From positions 459,476,251 through 459,540,250 of the forward strand of contig CM041777.1 of NCBI GenBank assembly GCA_023374045.1: 64,000 bases of DNA. Direction: 5' to 3'. The notes under the pieces were generated by a model. The model saw only the letters and a list, made by a program, of their open reading frames with translations, was not told the DNA's origin and did not search any database. The translations under genes and the position numbers were made by a program. Positions 45,901 to 58,076 of this stretch are shown in pieces. The stretch comes from Limonium bicolor. Taxonomy: Eukaryota; Streptophyta; Magnoliopsida; Caryophyllales; Plumbaginaceae. The number at the start of each line of letters is the position of its first letter. Within the stretch, counting starts at the first letter, position 1.

Positions 45901-48240
45901 TAATTCCTAAAAATTCCTAATAGCCCATGGGTGTTTATAATACCATTATACACCCTTTATTTTCGGTAATAACATATATACCACATATGTTATAAGTTGT
46001 TACAATTAAGTACATAACTTATTATAAAACCTTAAATAACTTATCTAGCTTATTTAATTTGGTCAAAACCTACCATATGGTCAAGGTTGACCACCTTAAT
46101 ACTTCCTTGAACATTAATCCCCATCTATTACGGTTTATACCCATATCTTTTCAGAAATTACCATTTAACCCCAAAACTTTATATAATCTTATAATTTTTA
46201 TATAAAGTCATTTAAACCTCTAATTTCTGGCTTTATTAATATATAGCCCCCAAATTTAATTTATTTACACTATGACCCCAATAATATGCGGTAGTGCATA
46301 TTTAGCACCTAAACTTAATTAAAAGCTTATAATGCATAAATAAAATGGCCTAAAGTACATGGCCTTATTAGAAACATTGGATTATAAAATAAATTACACA
46401 TAAATGCCCAAAAGTACTATAAACTCTCGCCCTTACCATATATTTTCTTTATTTACCAATTTTCCACATAATGTCTTAAATTTGACAATTATGCTTATTA
46501 ATTAGTTATAAATTTATTAAACCATTCCTTAACCACCTAAGGTCCAAATAAGACCTTAATTACCCATTCACTCACGACACAATATATATACATATGTATA
46601 AACACATATTAATATACCAAGTGAAGGTTTAAGTGATTTATACCTTGTTTTTGCCTAGTTTTAGCCTTGTTTGGCCACGCCCAGCTTAGGTCAAATTTCC
46701 ACGCATTATTTACATGTTTTCAAACAGCAATTAAGGCATGATTAGTCTCAAGCAGATCTAACCATAAGAAGTGTTAATGTCAATTTTCAAGGTAAAATTT
46801 ACCTCAAAATGCCAAGGTAAATAAGGTTGTCACGGCCTGTTTTTTACAGTAGGCAAAGAGTGCTAAAAGATATACTAAAACCAAGCTTTAAACTGGTATA
46901 ACTCAGATTAGAAGATGGCTAATCTTTACCTTGTTTAAAATGCCTAAAATGGTGTTTTAGGCTTGGATCTGGTTATACTTCGAAGCTCTTGATGTACCAA
47001 CTGAATAAGTGTGTTAAGATGAATTATAAGCTTAGAAACAAAGTTTCACAGCCGAATTTGAAGGGAATCAAAAGATATGTGCTTAAAGCACATTTTTACC
47101 TTAAAGGATAATTTTTGTGTTCTTAGCTCCAAGAACCCTTACCAACGAATTTGAACTCTTACTCTAACATCTACACACTGAGATTGAGCCATGGGAAGAG
47201 TATAGAAGTTAGCTCATAAGATATCCCTTGAAGAAAGGAAGAAAATGAGCTATTTTATGCCTTAAACCATTACCTTAGGTGAATTAGGTTGGTTTCCTTG
47301 CTAGATAGCTTCAAAGCTCAACAATGGTGAGATTGGGAGCATGTGAGCTCGGCTGGGACAGAAGGAAGGAGCAAGGAGTCTTTGGAGACAAGAGATAAGG
47401 GAGGGATAATGAAGAAAATAAGGAAAAGGTAAGTTAAAGTATTAATTTCTTATTAAATGGAAAAGTAACACTCCACTAAGTCTCCTTTGTCAATAATTCA
47501 GTTCAATCAGGCTCCCCCTGCCTTGTGGTGCTGACTCTATGGAATCCAAGGGGTCAACTTTGACCTCTTGACCATTATTGGTCAACGTTGACTCAAACGG
47601 GTCCCCCTTTAGGGTTTTATTAATATTTTAATATTAAACTTGTAAAAATTTGTAAATTTCTGGAATTAAATTCCTAATATGTTATAATATGATATATTAG
47701 CATATTTATAGGTAATTATAACCTTTAAGCCCATTTAAAAGCCAATTTAGAAGGCAATTACACAAAAACGTGCTTTAAGAATTTTAGTGCACATTTTGAG
47801 TCGCAGGGTGTTTCTGACTCTGTTTTCTTTGAGAATTGTTTTTTTGTGTTCCTTACATGATATTTGATCATGGTATCCAATTTTATATCATTTAGAGGTC
47901 ATTAGACCTTTAGGGTTCCCTTAGGGCACATTTTTGCCCTACTTGACCTTGAAGCATGAGAATGCTTGTTCTTTGTGTTGGAGTGTTGTCCAACAATTGT
48001 AATATGTTTAGTAATGTGTTAATAAGCTTAGGACAAATTTTTAGGTCCTAAGTAGTTCATTTGGGTATTTATTTACCCTAAACAGTCAAAGGGTGCAAAG
48101 TCTTGCTTTGTGTTGACCACTGTTGTTCTCAGTTGACTTTTAAGGCACGTTTAGGCCTTAGTCAATGTGATTAGATGTTTAATCCATCTTAGATCATTAG
48201 TAGATCATTTAATTAAGTTTTTAAGGTTAGAGGTATTTCA
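42920..48240 (-). mobile_element. Solo LTR E of a Tekay-related element, 5.3 kb, minus strand
   Basis: Starts TGTAACACCCC and ends GAGGTATTTCA, so on its own strand it reads TGAAATACC..GGGGTGTTACA, like LTRs C and F. Perfect 5-base duplication and no primer site, polypurine tract or internal domain on either side: one LTR left after recombination. AT-rich and noncoding, with no hairpin array that I can see. 5.3 kb is very long for a plant LTR. Confidence 0.88.
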
Positions 48241-48245
48241 AATGC
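48241..48245. repeat. Target duplication of solo LTR E, right
   Basis: AATGC following the TTTCA end. Confidence 0.92.
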
Positions 48246-48737
48246 TCTTCCACAGCAGGCGAACGTGGTTAGTGCACGACCACACGCCCAGTGCCCCGAA
48301 CTACAAGATTGGAAGAATGTTGAAGAAGCAAACTATGTGAGCAACAAGCCTGGGTTTAGGCAGCCATGGCAGTCTGGGGCCAACCCCCTCAGAATCTTCA
48401 AAACCACGCCGGCTACTCAGGAGGTCAAAGGCAATTCATGCCGACTTCCTATGGCGGATTCCCTTCGAATCGACCTCCCCAATCTCAATCGAACTCGGAG
48501 GCTGAGATGGCAGAGTTGCGAGACATGATGACGACACTGATGAACAAATCTCACAATGCTCATGATGAGATTTCAGCACTTCGCAAGGACCACAAGGCGT
48601 TGCACTCGCAATTGCAGCAACTCCTTGCTCAACCGAGACCTTCCGGTCAGTTTCCGTCTCAGACACAAGTTAATCCACGTGAGCACGCGAAGTCCGTCAC
48701 CATTATCTCTGAGAGTTCCGAGCAATCCACCACATAA
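48246..48737 (+). CDS. gag: gag of element D, C-terminal segment
   Basis: The open frame from 48366 gives YGGFPSNRPPQSQSNSEAEM, a coiled-coil stretch (MAELRDMMTTLMNKSHNAHD, then ISALRKDHKALHSQLQQLLA), and RPSGQFPSQTQVNPREHAKS. The last block is the conserved end of Athila gag (compare RPTGHF..NPREHAK in the element at 12.7 kb). The usual continuation ITLRSGK is replaced by VTIISESSEQSTT and a stop, so gag ends where pol would begin. The upstream part (48265-48365) is in another frame. Confidence 0.8.
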
Positions 48738-48828
48738 CGAAAGAGCAAATGTAGGGCCCTTCTCAACCAGGCCCGCATCGTAACCAAGGGAGTAACTCTT
48801 ACATACTCCCCTCTAAATTACTTTTATT

Positions 48829-48945
48829 ATATATTATTATTATTATTATTATTTATTTTATGCTTTTATGTTTCATTAATATATTTATATATATATTATA
48901 TATATATTATATATATATATATATCTATAAAGAGAGAGAGATTAA
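48829..48945. repeat. ATT and AT microsatellites
   Basis: ATT trinucleotide run, then long TA/ATATATT runs, ending in AGAGAGAG. Confidence 0.9.
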
Positions 48946-48957
48946 GATGTCGTGTGC

Positions 48958-49092
48958 CACGCCGGGTAGGAATAACCCGGCAAAAGAATTTTCATCATGC
49001 TGTGCCTGAAGCCGAGTAAAACACATCCGGTCTTAAGAAATTCATTATGCCGGGTAGAACTAACCCGGCATACAACCCGGCATCTCGCGTTT
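48958..49092. repeat. GCCGGGT hairpins in D spacer
   Basis: Two near-identical stem-loops (GCCGGGT, loop, ACCCGGC) about 90 bases apart, with ACCCGGCATACAACCCGGCA as an extra doublet. Same words as in the LTR arrays. Confidence 0.8.
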
Positions 49093-49754
49093 TCTAAAAA
49101 AAAATAACCTCGGGTAAGTTTGGGTTACAGACCCATTTTTTTACCCTACGCAAACGCGCCGCACCCACAGCTGCTCCACAGCCAGGCGACGACACCAAAC
49201 TCCACAAATCACTCCATCACATTCCATTTGACCATAAGCCAACCGTGAGCCCGTTTCTTCTATTTCTACAATTACAAAATCAACAACCAGGTTCCCTCAT
49301 CGTATACTAGTTAATTCGAATCGATTTTCATAAATTTCGTATCAATGTCGTTTTTCCTCGTTTTTTGTTGAATTCGTGACCTAGTGTAATGATTTTTTGA
49401 CTTTGGAACATGCTGTAATTGATTTAGGAAGCTCTGGTGTAGTTATGTGCGTTTCTGAAAAATCTGGGTTCGAAGTTTGAATGTGCCGGATGGATTTTGT
49501 CTGACATCCCATCCGCCATTCAGTTGTTTGCTTGCGCCGGGTGGATTTTGTCCGGCATTCCGCCCGGCGTTATTATCTGGTTAATTTTCCTATGCTTATT
49601 GGGATCCTAGTCTTCTGAATTAATGCCTAGGACAATGTTTTGTTGAAAATTAATCAATTCGACACATAACTAAGAGAAAATAGCACGACACTAGGTTAAT
49701 GCTTTAACTGTTAAATTAACATCTGATAATCTGTTGTGTGTGGTATTCGATTCT

Positions 49755-49771
49755 TTTTTTTTTACCTGCAG
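49755..49771 (+). promoter_or_regulatory. Possible 3' splice site before the 3' ORF of D
   Basis: A pyrimidine run (TTTTTTTTTTTACC) and TGCAG end exactly at the ATG of the 3' ORF. This suggests that the ORF is reached by splicing from an upstream exon, as known for some env-position ORFs. Not proven. Confidence 0.5.
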
Positions 49772-51607
49772 ATGCCTTGGCGAAAAGCCACTGTTTCTCA
49801 GACCCTCGATTCAGATGAGGATGCCTTCCTTGAGGAGTTAGACGCACCTCTAGGAGAGGCTACTCCAGAGGAAGATGAGGCTACTCAGGAGGAAGATGAG
49901 GCTACTCCTGCTCCACCAGAACCACTTCGCCGTTCTACTAGACGGGGTAAGGAGCCTGCCTCCAGTAGTGCCCCTCCTCATCCACGAAAATCTACGCCGG
50001 GGCGAAAGCAGAAGCGCCCTGCTGCAGCTCAGAGTGGGCCGGGTTCGACATCCTCAGCACCTGAGCTAGACGACTTCGGGATTCCTCAGCCCCTACCTTC
50101 TCGTCTCCAAGAGGACCCGCAGTTCGATTCAGATGGGTTTATCAGCGCTGAGGCCGCTCGCTACTACAATCAGTCTAAGCAAAAAGGCAAGTGGGTTCAG
50201 GAGCGGCGAATCGACCAGACAGTGAGCCCGTTATCTCAGATATCTCCCCATTTCAGAGGCATGGCTGGGCGGGATTACTAGAGATTGGTCAGAGACACTT
50301 CTACGCTGACCTAGTGCGTGAGTTTTATGCTAATGCTGAGTTCCTTGGGCCACCCCAAGTCTCCGAGGTACAGATCCGTTCTTATGTTTCTTGTACACGT
50401 ATTTTGATTACACCTCGTAGCATAGCAGACGCCTTAGGCATAGAGTATGACCAGCGGCAGAGCTTATTCACTAAGCAGTATCTGGCCACTGCCTATGCTG
50501 CTATTATTGCTCAGTAGGGATCGCGGACCCGATATATGAATCGGGCCCATACTAAGTCTCGCCCTGTGATCCCCATCACCTTCATCACGGACTTGTAGCT
50601 TCGAGTGGCCATGGAAATTATTAGACATAACATTAGGCCCTGTAAGCATGACGAGCTCAATGACATGGATTGTGCCCTTCTTGAGTATCTTCGTAGGCCA
50701 CCACCGAGTGATGTTGCATCGATTTCCGGTGCACCGACTAATGTTTGCTCAATTGGTTCGGGCGATTCTTCATCGAGATATTCAGCGCCCTGTCTTCCCG
50801 ATGCTACTTCATCACTATATCTCCCAGACTCTAAGGGAGGATCAGATTCCATGAGGTCTCCAGTATCACCAGGAGTCCCCCTCATTGACCTCACACTTAT
50901 TAGGCGATGGTGGTTTCGTGAGTCAGCACCGGGAGAGTACCGGTATGTTCCTTCAGCGCAGAGGCGTAGGGCCACCGCTACTGCTCAGGACTACCCTAGA
51001 TATGAGGGATCTGAGCCCCAGTTACTGCTAACCCCCCGCCTACCTCCTTCACTCCTCAGACTTCTGCCCCCGCTCCTGACTTGTGTCCCCTTTATGATAG
51101 GATGGACCATTTTCAGCAAACCCTTGATCAGTAGCGGCAGTCCTTCGATGTATACCGATAGTCTCAGTAGGATACCTGGACTGATTATGAGGCCTTTCGG
51201 GCCAGCTATGAGGGGTATCGTTCTGAGGTTACCAGCCGAGTTGAGATAGTAGAGCAGCGCCAGCAGGAGATGGCCGCAGGTCAGCAGGCATTTAAGGAGC
51301 AGGTCACCCAGCGCCAGGAGGAGCATGAGCGGCGAGTAGATGACCGCTTTCTGCTTGCAGTTGACAGACTTGACCGTGCCCGGGCTGAGGATAGGAAGAC
51401 GCTAAAGAAGACGATGGAGTGCTCGATGAAGGCATTTTTCAAGAGTATTCTCAAAGGGATAGGAAGAAGAGAACAACCCACAAGGAGGCGAAGAAGCAGG
51501 GTCTCCCTACCCCTAGCTCCTCCAGCTCTTCAGACTCCTCAGAGGCTCCTTCTGACTTGTCCCCACCACCACCACCACCTTCATCTACGCCGGCGGCAGC
51601 TATCTAG
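49772..51607 (+). pseudogene. 3' accessory ORF of element D (putative plant transposon protein type), frameshifted
   Basis: Starts MPWRKATVSQTLDSDEDAFL. Residues 1-60 are acidic with three EEDEAT repeats, then a basic stretch (LRRSTRRGKEP, HPRKSTPGRKQKRPAA) that could be a nuclear signal. After a shift near 50230 comes the recognisable domain: GQRHFYADLVREFYANAEFL, then VRIL-type ITPRSIADALGIEY (about 50285-50450). It matches the putative plant transposon protein domain in env-position ORFs of Athila-like elements. Later pieces include ATAMEIIRHNI-like and VRAILHRDIQRPVF. 51240-51450 encodes a charged coiled coil (EQVTQRQEEHERRVDDRFLL). It ends in a Ser/Pro-rich tail at 51607. No signal peptide or membrane segment is seen. 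Function is not established. Confidence 0.78.
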
Positions 51608-52870
51608 TTCTTTCTCTCTCTCTTCTATTTCCCTTGTCTTTATCTTCATTTTCTTTCTTTATGTTATTTCTTTTCTATTTTTCATGTATGCTTATGCTTA
51701 ATGCTTAACTACTCTCCTTGTATTATAGAAGCTTGGCACCTTATGAGTTTTTGGTTTCAGTTGCTCTTATTATTGTTGAATTCTGCTGTGAACAACTCCA
51801 TCATTGGCTCATCACAAGTGTAGGGCATCTGCCATTATGGGGAGTATTTATTGTTCTTTCAATTTCCTTCAGTTTCTTGTCTATTTATTTCTTTCGAACA
51901 CTGGGGACCGTGTTCCTACCTAGTGTAGGGGAGGGGGACCCCCTTTGAAAAAATTGAAAAAAATTTTATTTAAATTAGTTTTCAAATAAAAAAGAAGATT
52001 TATATACATATAGCATGTCTAGTTTATACAATATAATAAGTTTTAAGTTTATTAACCTTCTACTCAGCTTTTTTGTATGACTGATGCTAAGTTGACATTA
52101 GGGAAGGCGAAATATTTTTCTCAAGAGGTAAGCTGTCTATGACCTTTAGATATTATTTTCTCACTTCATGATTCTTTCTGTTCAATATGAGTATATGACC
52201 TTACTTCTATTTTTGTCCTTGATCTACTTTTGGGTAATATATCTTTCTTTCCTTTTCAAAATAGTTCAATTCTTATGGGTGAATATCTTAGAAAACGGTG
52301 ATGATGAAAAGAAGAAGAAAAAAGCTTCGAAAAAAAGAAGAAAAAAGAAGAAAACCTCTTCCAAAAAAATATATATATGAAGCATTATGAGGTTGCAAGA
52401 TTACCTCAAAATAAAAGCAAGAATTGAGAGTTTTTCCTTTTGTTTTCTCCTAAATTCCCCGTTCTTTAAATGAAAAAAACAATCATGTTTAGATTCAGAA
52501 ACCCTTGAAAAATAGGGCTGAACAATATAAAAAAAAATAAACCATTGATGAGAGTCTTGGCCACATTCAGAAACTCTTGAAAAATAGAGCTGAATGTTGT
52601 AAACCGGAAGAAGGAGAGATACAAAAATCCCTTATGCAAAATAGCCCATGAGTCGTTGTTCCATTTTTGAGATTGAATGTTTTACCTTTTACCCACTTGT
52701 ATATTATTGATAGAATGAGAAAGACTAAGTGATGCTTATGAGTAAGAGTCAAGTAGTTAGGAAAGGAATATCTCATTGTCATTCTAGAGTTTACTTATTT
52801 TGTGCACAAGTAGTTACTCTTTTCTAATTTAATTTAGCTCGAGGACTAGCAAAAGGTAAGTATAGGGCCT
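51608..52870 (+). other. 3' untranslated region and polypurine tract of element D
   Basis: ACACTGGGGACCGTGTTCCT, then GTGTAGGGGAGGGGGACC (51923-51940), resembles the TGAGGACA..GTGTGGGGG block after the last ORF of many Athila/Tat elements. 52295-52370 is a GAAGAAAAAA-rich run. 52490-52600 has two copies of CAGAAACYCTTGAAAAATAG. The tract before the LTR is CTCGAGGACTAGCAAAAGG, then TAAGTATAGGGCC. Confidence 0.75.
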
Positions 52871-54455
52871 TGATAAGCCGTAGACTTATCATATTTTATA
52901 AGCTAGATTTGTGGTATTATTAGTTAAAATAAGGTTATAATAGGTAGTATTTACGTTAATTTGCATCAAAAGTCATTTTATATGTTCAGACTAATACCTT
53001 GAGTGTTTTCCATGCAAGGAGCAAGTTCTACATCAAAAACCAAGAGATGCCGGATGTGGAGCCGGGTTGTTTCTGCCCGGCATAAGTACACATCAGAGAA
53101 AGAGGATCAGGTCGGGCATGTTGTCGGGTGCCCTTTATCCGGCATAAGCAAACGACACGCCTATTCGTCAAAGATTATCGGTTACTTACCGTTATTCAAA
53201 CACTCGATGCCGGGTATGGTGCCGGATAGATTATATCCGGCACAAGTGACTTTTCGCACAAAGGCGGTTTCGACCGTTACTGAAGAGCACGTGTTTAATT
53301 CACATGCCGGATTACTTCTACCCGGCATGGGACCCGGCATCTGAAGATTTTGAAGTCTATAAAAGGCCGTGAGTCTGCACTTGGAGGGAACACTTCGTTC
53401 ATATTACTCTACACTCAAAATCTCTCAAATTCGCGACGAACTGCTGCCAAGGAAGTGCTGTGAATCCAACCTGAAGAAAGAAGACATTATCGAGTTCAAG
53501 GGAATTCTCATCAAGTTGTACTCTTGATCCTCCTTATTTCTTCTCTCAATGTTCGGGTTGGTTTGGTAGACTCTTTGGTTGCCTTGATTAGATTGATTGC
53601 ATTGTAAAACACTCTTTGATCATTAATGGAATTCTCAAGTTTCGTAACCCGAGTTTTAATCTCCTTATCAATAGAACAACGATTTTCTCTTGTTCTATCG
53701 TCACAAAGTTCTATTTAAGGCTTTCAACAGCAAGAGAAGAATAGGTTATGACTTTGGTAATCTTTAATATTGTTGCCTTGAGAAGTAGGCAACAAATGCT
53801 AAGATTTAGGATTGTTCTCTTATTTCCCCATTGTTCTGTTCGTATTCGCGGCATTATTTATGCACGATGCGAATTAGGGTAGTGAGTTCTTGTTGTCATG
53901 CTTGAAACTGGAAAAATTATTTACGAAATGTACGATGCCGGACTGACTGCCGGGTGGATTATGTCTGGCACATTCAAAGTTTTTGAATGCGCCGGGTATA
54001 ATTTATCCGGCACAACACCCAGCATATACATTTTGCGGAGAAAGAGAATCCTTTTCGAGACTTGCCACTTTTGATCCATGATCATATGAGTTCTTAAATT
54101 TTTAATTGACCCTAATCACAGTTAGTTCGTTATGAATAGTTAGTTTAGTTAGTTTAGAAATACTTATACACTTTTCCCCCCTCTTTTACTTAGTAATTAC
54201 CAAGGCTAGGACTAATTTTGTATTCAAGTCCCTAGGGTTCGACTTGCTTGGTCTTAATTTGCTTCCCTGCTACCTTTGACCGGGTTTTTGTTTGCTACCC
54301 GTATAGATTGAGTAGGTTTCCTTTCATTTTTATTAACTGCCGTGCAGGTTGCCGGGTAGTTCATACCCGGCATATTCTTGATTCTTTCCCTATGTTTCTG
54401 TTTAATCTCTTGTACATAAATATGTATATATAACCTACTAAAATCTCTGTTAGCA
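52871..54455 (+). repeat. 3' LTR of element D
   Basis: Matches 26222-27797. Ends CTCTGTTAGCA followed by CCTTA. Hairpins at 53048-53342, 53935-54022 and about 54351-54375; TATA box at 53356-53364. Some stems pair better here than in the 5' copy (CCGGCACAAG against CCGACACAAG; TACCCGGCATGG against TACCCGCATGG). Confidence 0.92.
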
Positions 54456-54460
54456 CCTTA
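54456..54460. repeat. Target duplication of element D, right
   Basis: CCTTA, identical to 26217-26221. Confidence 0.92.
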
Positions 54461-57400
54461 TGATATCCCGCTTAGGCGTAGGTCGTTATTCCCAAACATG
54501 TATTTATATCTATATACCGTTGTATACATAACAATGCAATTTATTACGGCATGTTCTAATTTATTGTACCGATTGTTTATCTCGAAACTTTCCTTTAAGT
54601 TATGGGTTGGTCAACTTGACTCTCTGTTGTCAATTAGGTTGACTTGGTCAATTTGGGTTGACTTGGTCAATGTGCTCAAGTCAATAAGTCTAGGCAATCT
54701 CTATTATAATCTTTTAATTACATGGCTCATTTGTTTGTTCAATTCCTTTACAATTTGACCTTAGTCTATATAACTAATGTTGTATAATTTAAATCCTTCA
54801 CTTTAAATGAAGTTTCACCATCCTCCATATATTTACTACATCATATTGCATAATCCTCCATACTCCTTATATTTATTTAGGTTTATATGAATTATAGTCC
54901 TCTTGTATAATTGGTATTCTTTATCATCTCATGTGAGACCCTTAATTCTTTTATTTGTATTGTTCCGTACAATTAAGTACCAAGACCATACTCCCAACCG
55001 TAGTAATGTCGTATAACATACAATATTTAATTTCCTAACTTTATTTTATCTCCCCAGCTAATCTTATAATTTCCATCTCTCTTCCCATTATTTAATGTGA
55101 ATTATATAACTCCTCCACTTAAGTTTATTATCCTTTAGTATCCTTAGAATTTTATACAAGTGTAAAATTTATAACACCCTCAACCTTATGCTAAACATTA
55201 TTTCTTAGCCCATCACATTCTCGTAACAGCCCCTACATTTCCATGAATTACAAATCTTCCACACTAGTTTTCTAATGTTCCAATTATACCCTTATGTCTT
55301 ATGTGATAACCTTTCTACTTTTAACTAGTTTTGGCCTATAGTTGTCAACCATATATTATAAAAATAGAACAGCCCCCTTGCTGTTACAGTTTATTCTTCT
55401 CATTTTCTAACTCTTCTTTATTTTACAAATCCTACAATTTTGCCCTAAAACTATATATTATACAATCTCACCAATTAAATTCCAAATTTAGCTCCAAAAA
55501 TTCTAGTAAATTCCCTACAGCCCCTGTACTGTATCTAAATGCTGTTTCTGCCCTTAACTTTTAGAAATTACAATTTGACCTCAATAGTTTTATAAACTTT
55601 ACATTTAACTCCTAAACATGTTTAAATTCCTAATTTAATTATTTCAGTTATCCAATTTGGTCAACCCTCCCTATATGGTCAAGGTTGACCACCAACCTAC
55701 TGCCTTGACCATAACTTTTCCATAATTACAGATTTGACCCCAATGTTTTCTAGAATTCCCATTTAAGCCCCAAACTTTACCAAAACTTATATTTTTCATC
55801 TAAACTCCAAATAAGGCCTAGTTTTCGGTCATGTAATATTTTAACACCCTAAATTTAACTTATTTATACTTATCCTTTACCTTTTGTTCACTAGAACTTT
55901 ATTTAAGTTTATAATTGTTTTTAAAACTTAATTTTAGCCTTAAACTTAATCCAATTTTCACTAAATTCGTAAGTATTTTTCCTTGACATGTTTAGGTGGT
56001 TTTAAACTCACCAAAACAACCTTAACACCAGGTTTTCCCACCAAACTTTATGCTAACCAAATACATAACTTTTAAAGCATAAAAGCCTTAAATAATACAT
56101 AGAAATGGCTTAAACACTTGGCCTTATTACAACCTTAAAATGTAACATGTAAATGACATAAATTACCCATAATAACACTATATCTCGGCTTTTTAAGTCC
56201 GTACCCAGAAACTTTCATAATTTGCATTTTAATCCCTTATATTTATTTTTATGACATTATAAGTTGTTATTTATCAATGTAACTTAGCATAACAAGTTAC
56301 CATAGTGTTTCAGTACATTTTTCAGTCAAACATCCCTCATAACCCCATTCATTCTCAGCCCTAATTACCTTTACAATATAAAATGTTTTAAGACATAAAA
56401 ATGGGTTTTAAGTAAACTTACTTGATTTAAAGCTCCAAAAATTCCTTAGATCTCCTCCCCTTTTCGGCACTAATTATAGAATAGGTCTAGGTCAGTTTTT
56501 TACCTTAAATACAAGCTTAAACCATGACACAAAAGTCTTAAAAGCTAGTTAAAGTCTTTACCTTATAAATGTTGATTTTCAAGCCTTGTTTAGTCCCCCT
56601 TGCTCTTGGCTGCTTGAGTTTTTCCAAGGAAAATTCAGCCATGTTTATGACAGTAAAAGGAGCATTAGTTAGGGTCTTAAATTTTCCTAAACCAAATCAT
56701 AAGTTTAAGGCACAAAATGTGCATTAAGGAGGGGGTTTTACCTTGGATTTCCAATTTAGGTTTTTTCCTAAACATTCAGTAAAATCTAGGAAAATATATC
56801 AGTAATTAGACCTTGTGTTGATCTCCAAGTGATAGGAAGTTAAAATTACTAAATCAAGATTTATGACTTACTTTAGAACGTTTCTTTAAGGGGGTTTATC
56901 CCCTTGATTTTGGCCATCAATGAGTGTGGATGAAGCTTCTTTTGAGTATGATAAAAGTGAAGACAAATGGTGTAAGAGATGGTGGATTTTAGGACATAAA
57001 AACCCTTGGAAGAAAAAGAGTTTTAGAGCACATTTTACCTTTTGTGTTGTTGAACTTGGTCTAGGTCCTCCCCAATGATTATAGTGTTGTTTTGATCTCC
57101 TAAGAATTTCATTTTCTGACATGGAGAGGTGGGAGAACATTAGTTGAAGTTCTAGGTCTGAAAATGGAAGAAGGAAGGAGTTATAGTCATTTTCTTACCT
57201 TAACTTGCAAGACCTTGAGCTAGCTGTTCACCCATGGTTTGGAAGTTTCCATGGCCCATGCTCCAGTATTTTGATTTAGAATGATAGGGAAGTGATGGGT
57301 GGCGATTTGGTGCAAGAAAAATGGAGTTTTAAGGCAAAATGAGTGGAATAGGCTTAGAACACCATTAATGGAGCTTGGAGCTTGAAGAAGAAGATGGAAT

Positions 57401-58076
57401 TGGAGAAGAAAGGATGGATCTGGATGGTAGGAAGGTAGAATAGGGTTTATGCCGATTGAGAGAGCATGGGCAAGAGAGAGAGGTGTAAGAGAAGAGGTAT
57501 TTGTAATAAAATGGGTTAAAGTCAAGGTGTGTGTGGGTATGTAAAGTGGACTTGTCTACTTTCCTCTTTGGTTTTGTCTCTTCACTCTCTTAGCTGCCGA
57601 TTTTATGTGAGTTTTGAGGGGAGATTTTCAGATTTTGAGGCTTAATATTTTAACACTCTAAAGTTGTACATTATGACTTAGTTTATGTGTTAGGTTGTGA
57701 CATATGTTATTGTCTTGTTCTAGTGTGTATATAAGTGGCTATTGCACTTATAACTTGGTTTTATGATATAAAATAATTTATATACTCTTATCACATTGTT
57801 GGTGATATTAATACATGTATTAATGTGTTACATGTTGTATTAATTTTAGAAGTTGTTTTTTCCTTATTAGTGTAGTCTCTTTAGTTCATGATCCTTATGT
57901 GTGGTTTGATGTCCATCTTGGACTATACATATTTATTTGTATATATGTATTTAGAGGTTGTAATATCCTTTAGTGAATATTGCTCATTAGTCATTATTCT
58001 TTGGTGACTAATCATTAATTAATCTCTCCTCATTAATAATCCTTGTTAATTAGGGTAATTAATGTTTTGAGTTTCA
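54461..58076 (-). repeat. 3' LTR of element C, part 2
   Basis: Continuation of the LTR begun at 24594. Ends GTTTTGAGTTTCA, i.e. TGAAACTC on the element strand, next to a polypurine tract. AT-rich and noncoding, with TTTACCTTGG-type words also seen in LTRs E and F. Short ORFs show no domain. Confidence 0.78.

Larger units (their letters stand above)
48738..49771 (+). other. Pol-less spacer of element D: microsatellites, hairpins, possible intron
   Basis: Where pol should lie there are only about 1.0 kb of noncoding bases. 48829-48870 is (ATT)n and 48885-48945 is (AT)n followed by GA repeats. GCCGGGT hairpins sit at 48958-49092 (e.g. GCCGGGTAGGAATAACCCGG and GCCGGGTAGAACTAACCCGG) and 49483-49570 (GCCGGGTGGATTTTGTCCGG). 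49140-49300 looks like a leader, CAACCAGGTTCCCTC could be a 5' splice site, and the stretch ends in a pyrimidine tract and CTGCAG before the ATG of the 3' ORF. Confidence 0.65.
26222..54455 (+). mobile_element. Athila-like element D, gag plus 3' ORF but no pol, with two nested insertions
   Basis: LTRs of about 1.58 kb (26222-27797, 52871-54455) with TGATAAG..TTAGCA ends, perfect CCTTA duplication, tRNA-Asp primer site, Athila-type gag, and a 3' ORF of the putative plant transposon protein type. After removing the insertions 28396-42243 and 42920-48240 (with one copy of each duplication) the element is about 9.1 kb. No protease, RT, RNase H or integrase is readable between gag (ends about 48737) and the 3' ORF (starts 49772). 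It is therefore non-autonomous, and a related autonomous element would have to supply pol. Confidence 0.9.

Noticed and set aside
49772..51607. Viral envelope gene in element D
   Set aside because: No signal peptide, transmembrane segment or furin-like site is seen. The domain matches the putative plant transposon protein type instead.
57220..57525. 101-codon minus-strand ORF in LTR C
   Set aside because: Simple Ser/Leu/His-rich composition from a GA-rich LTR stretch, with no homology recognised.
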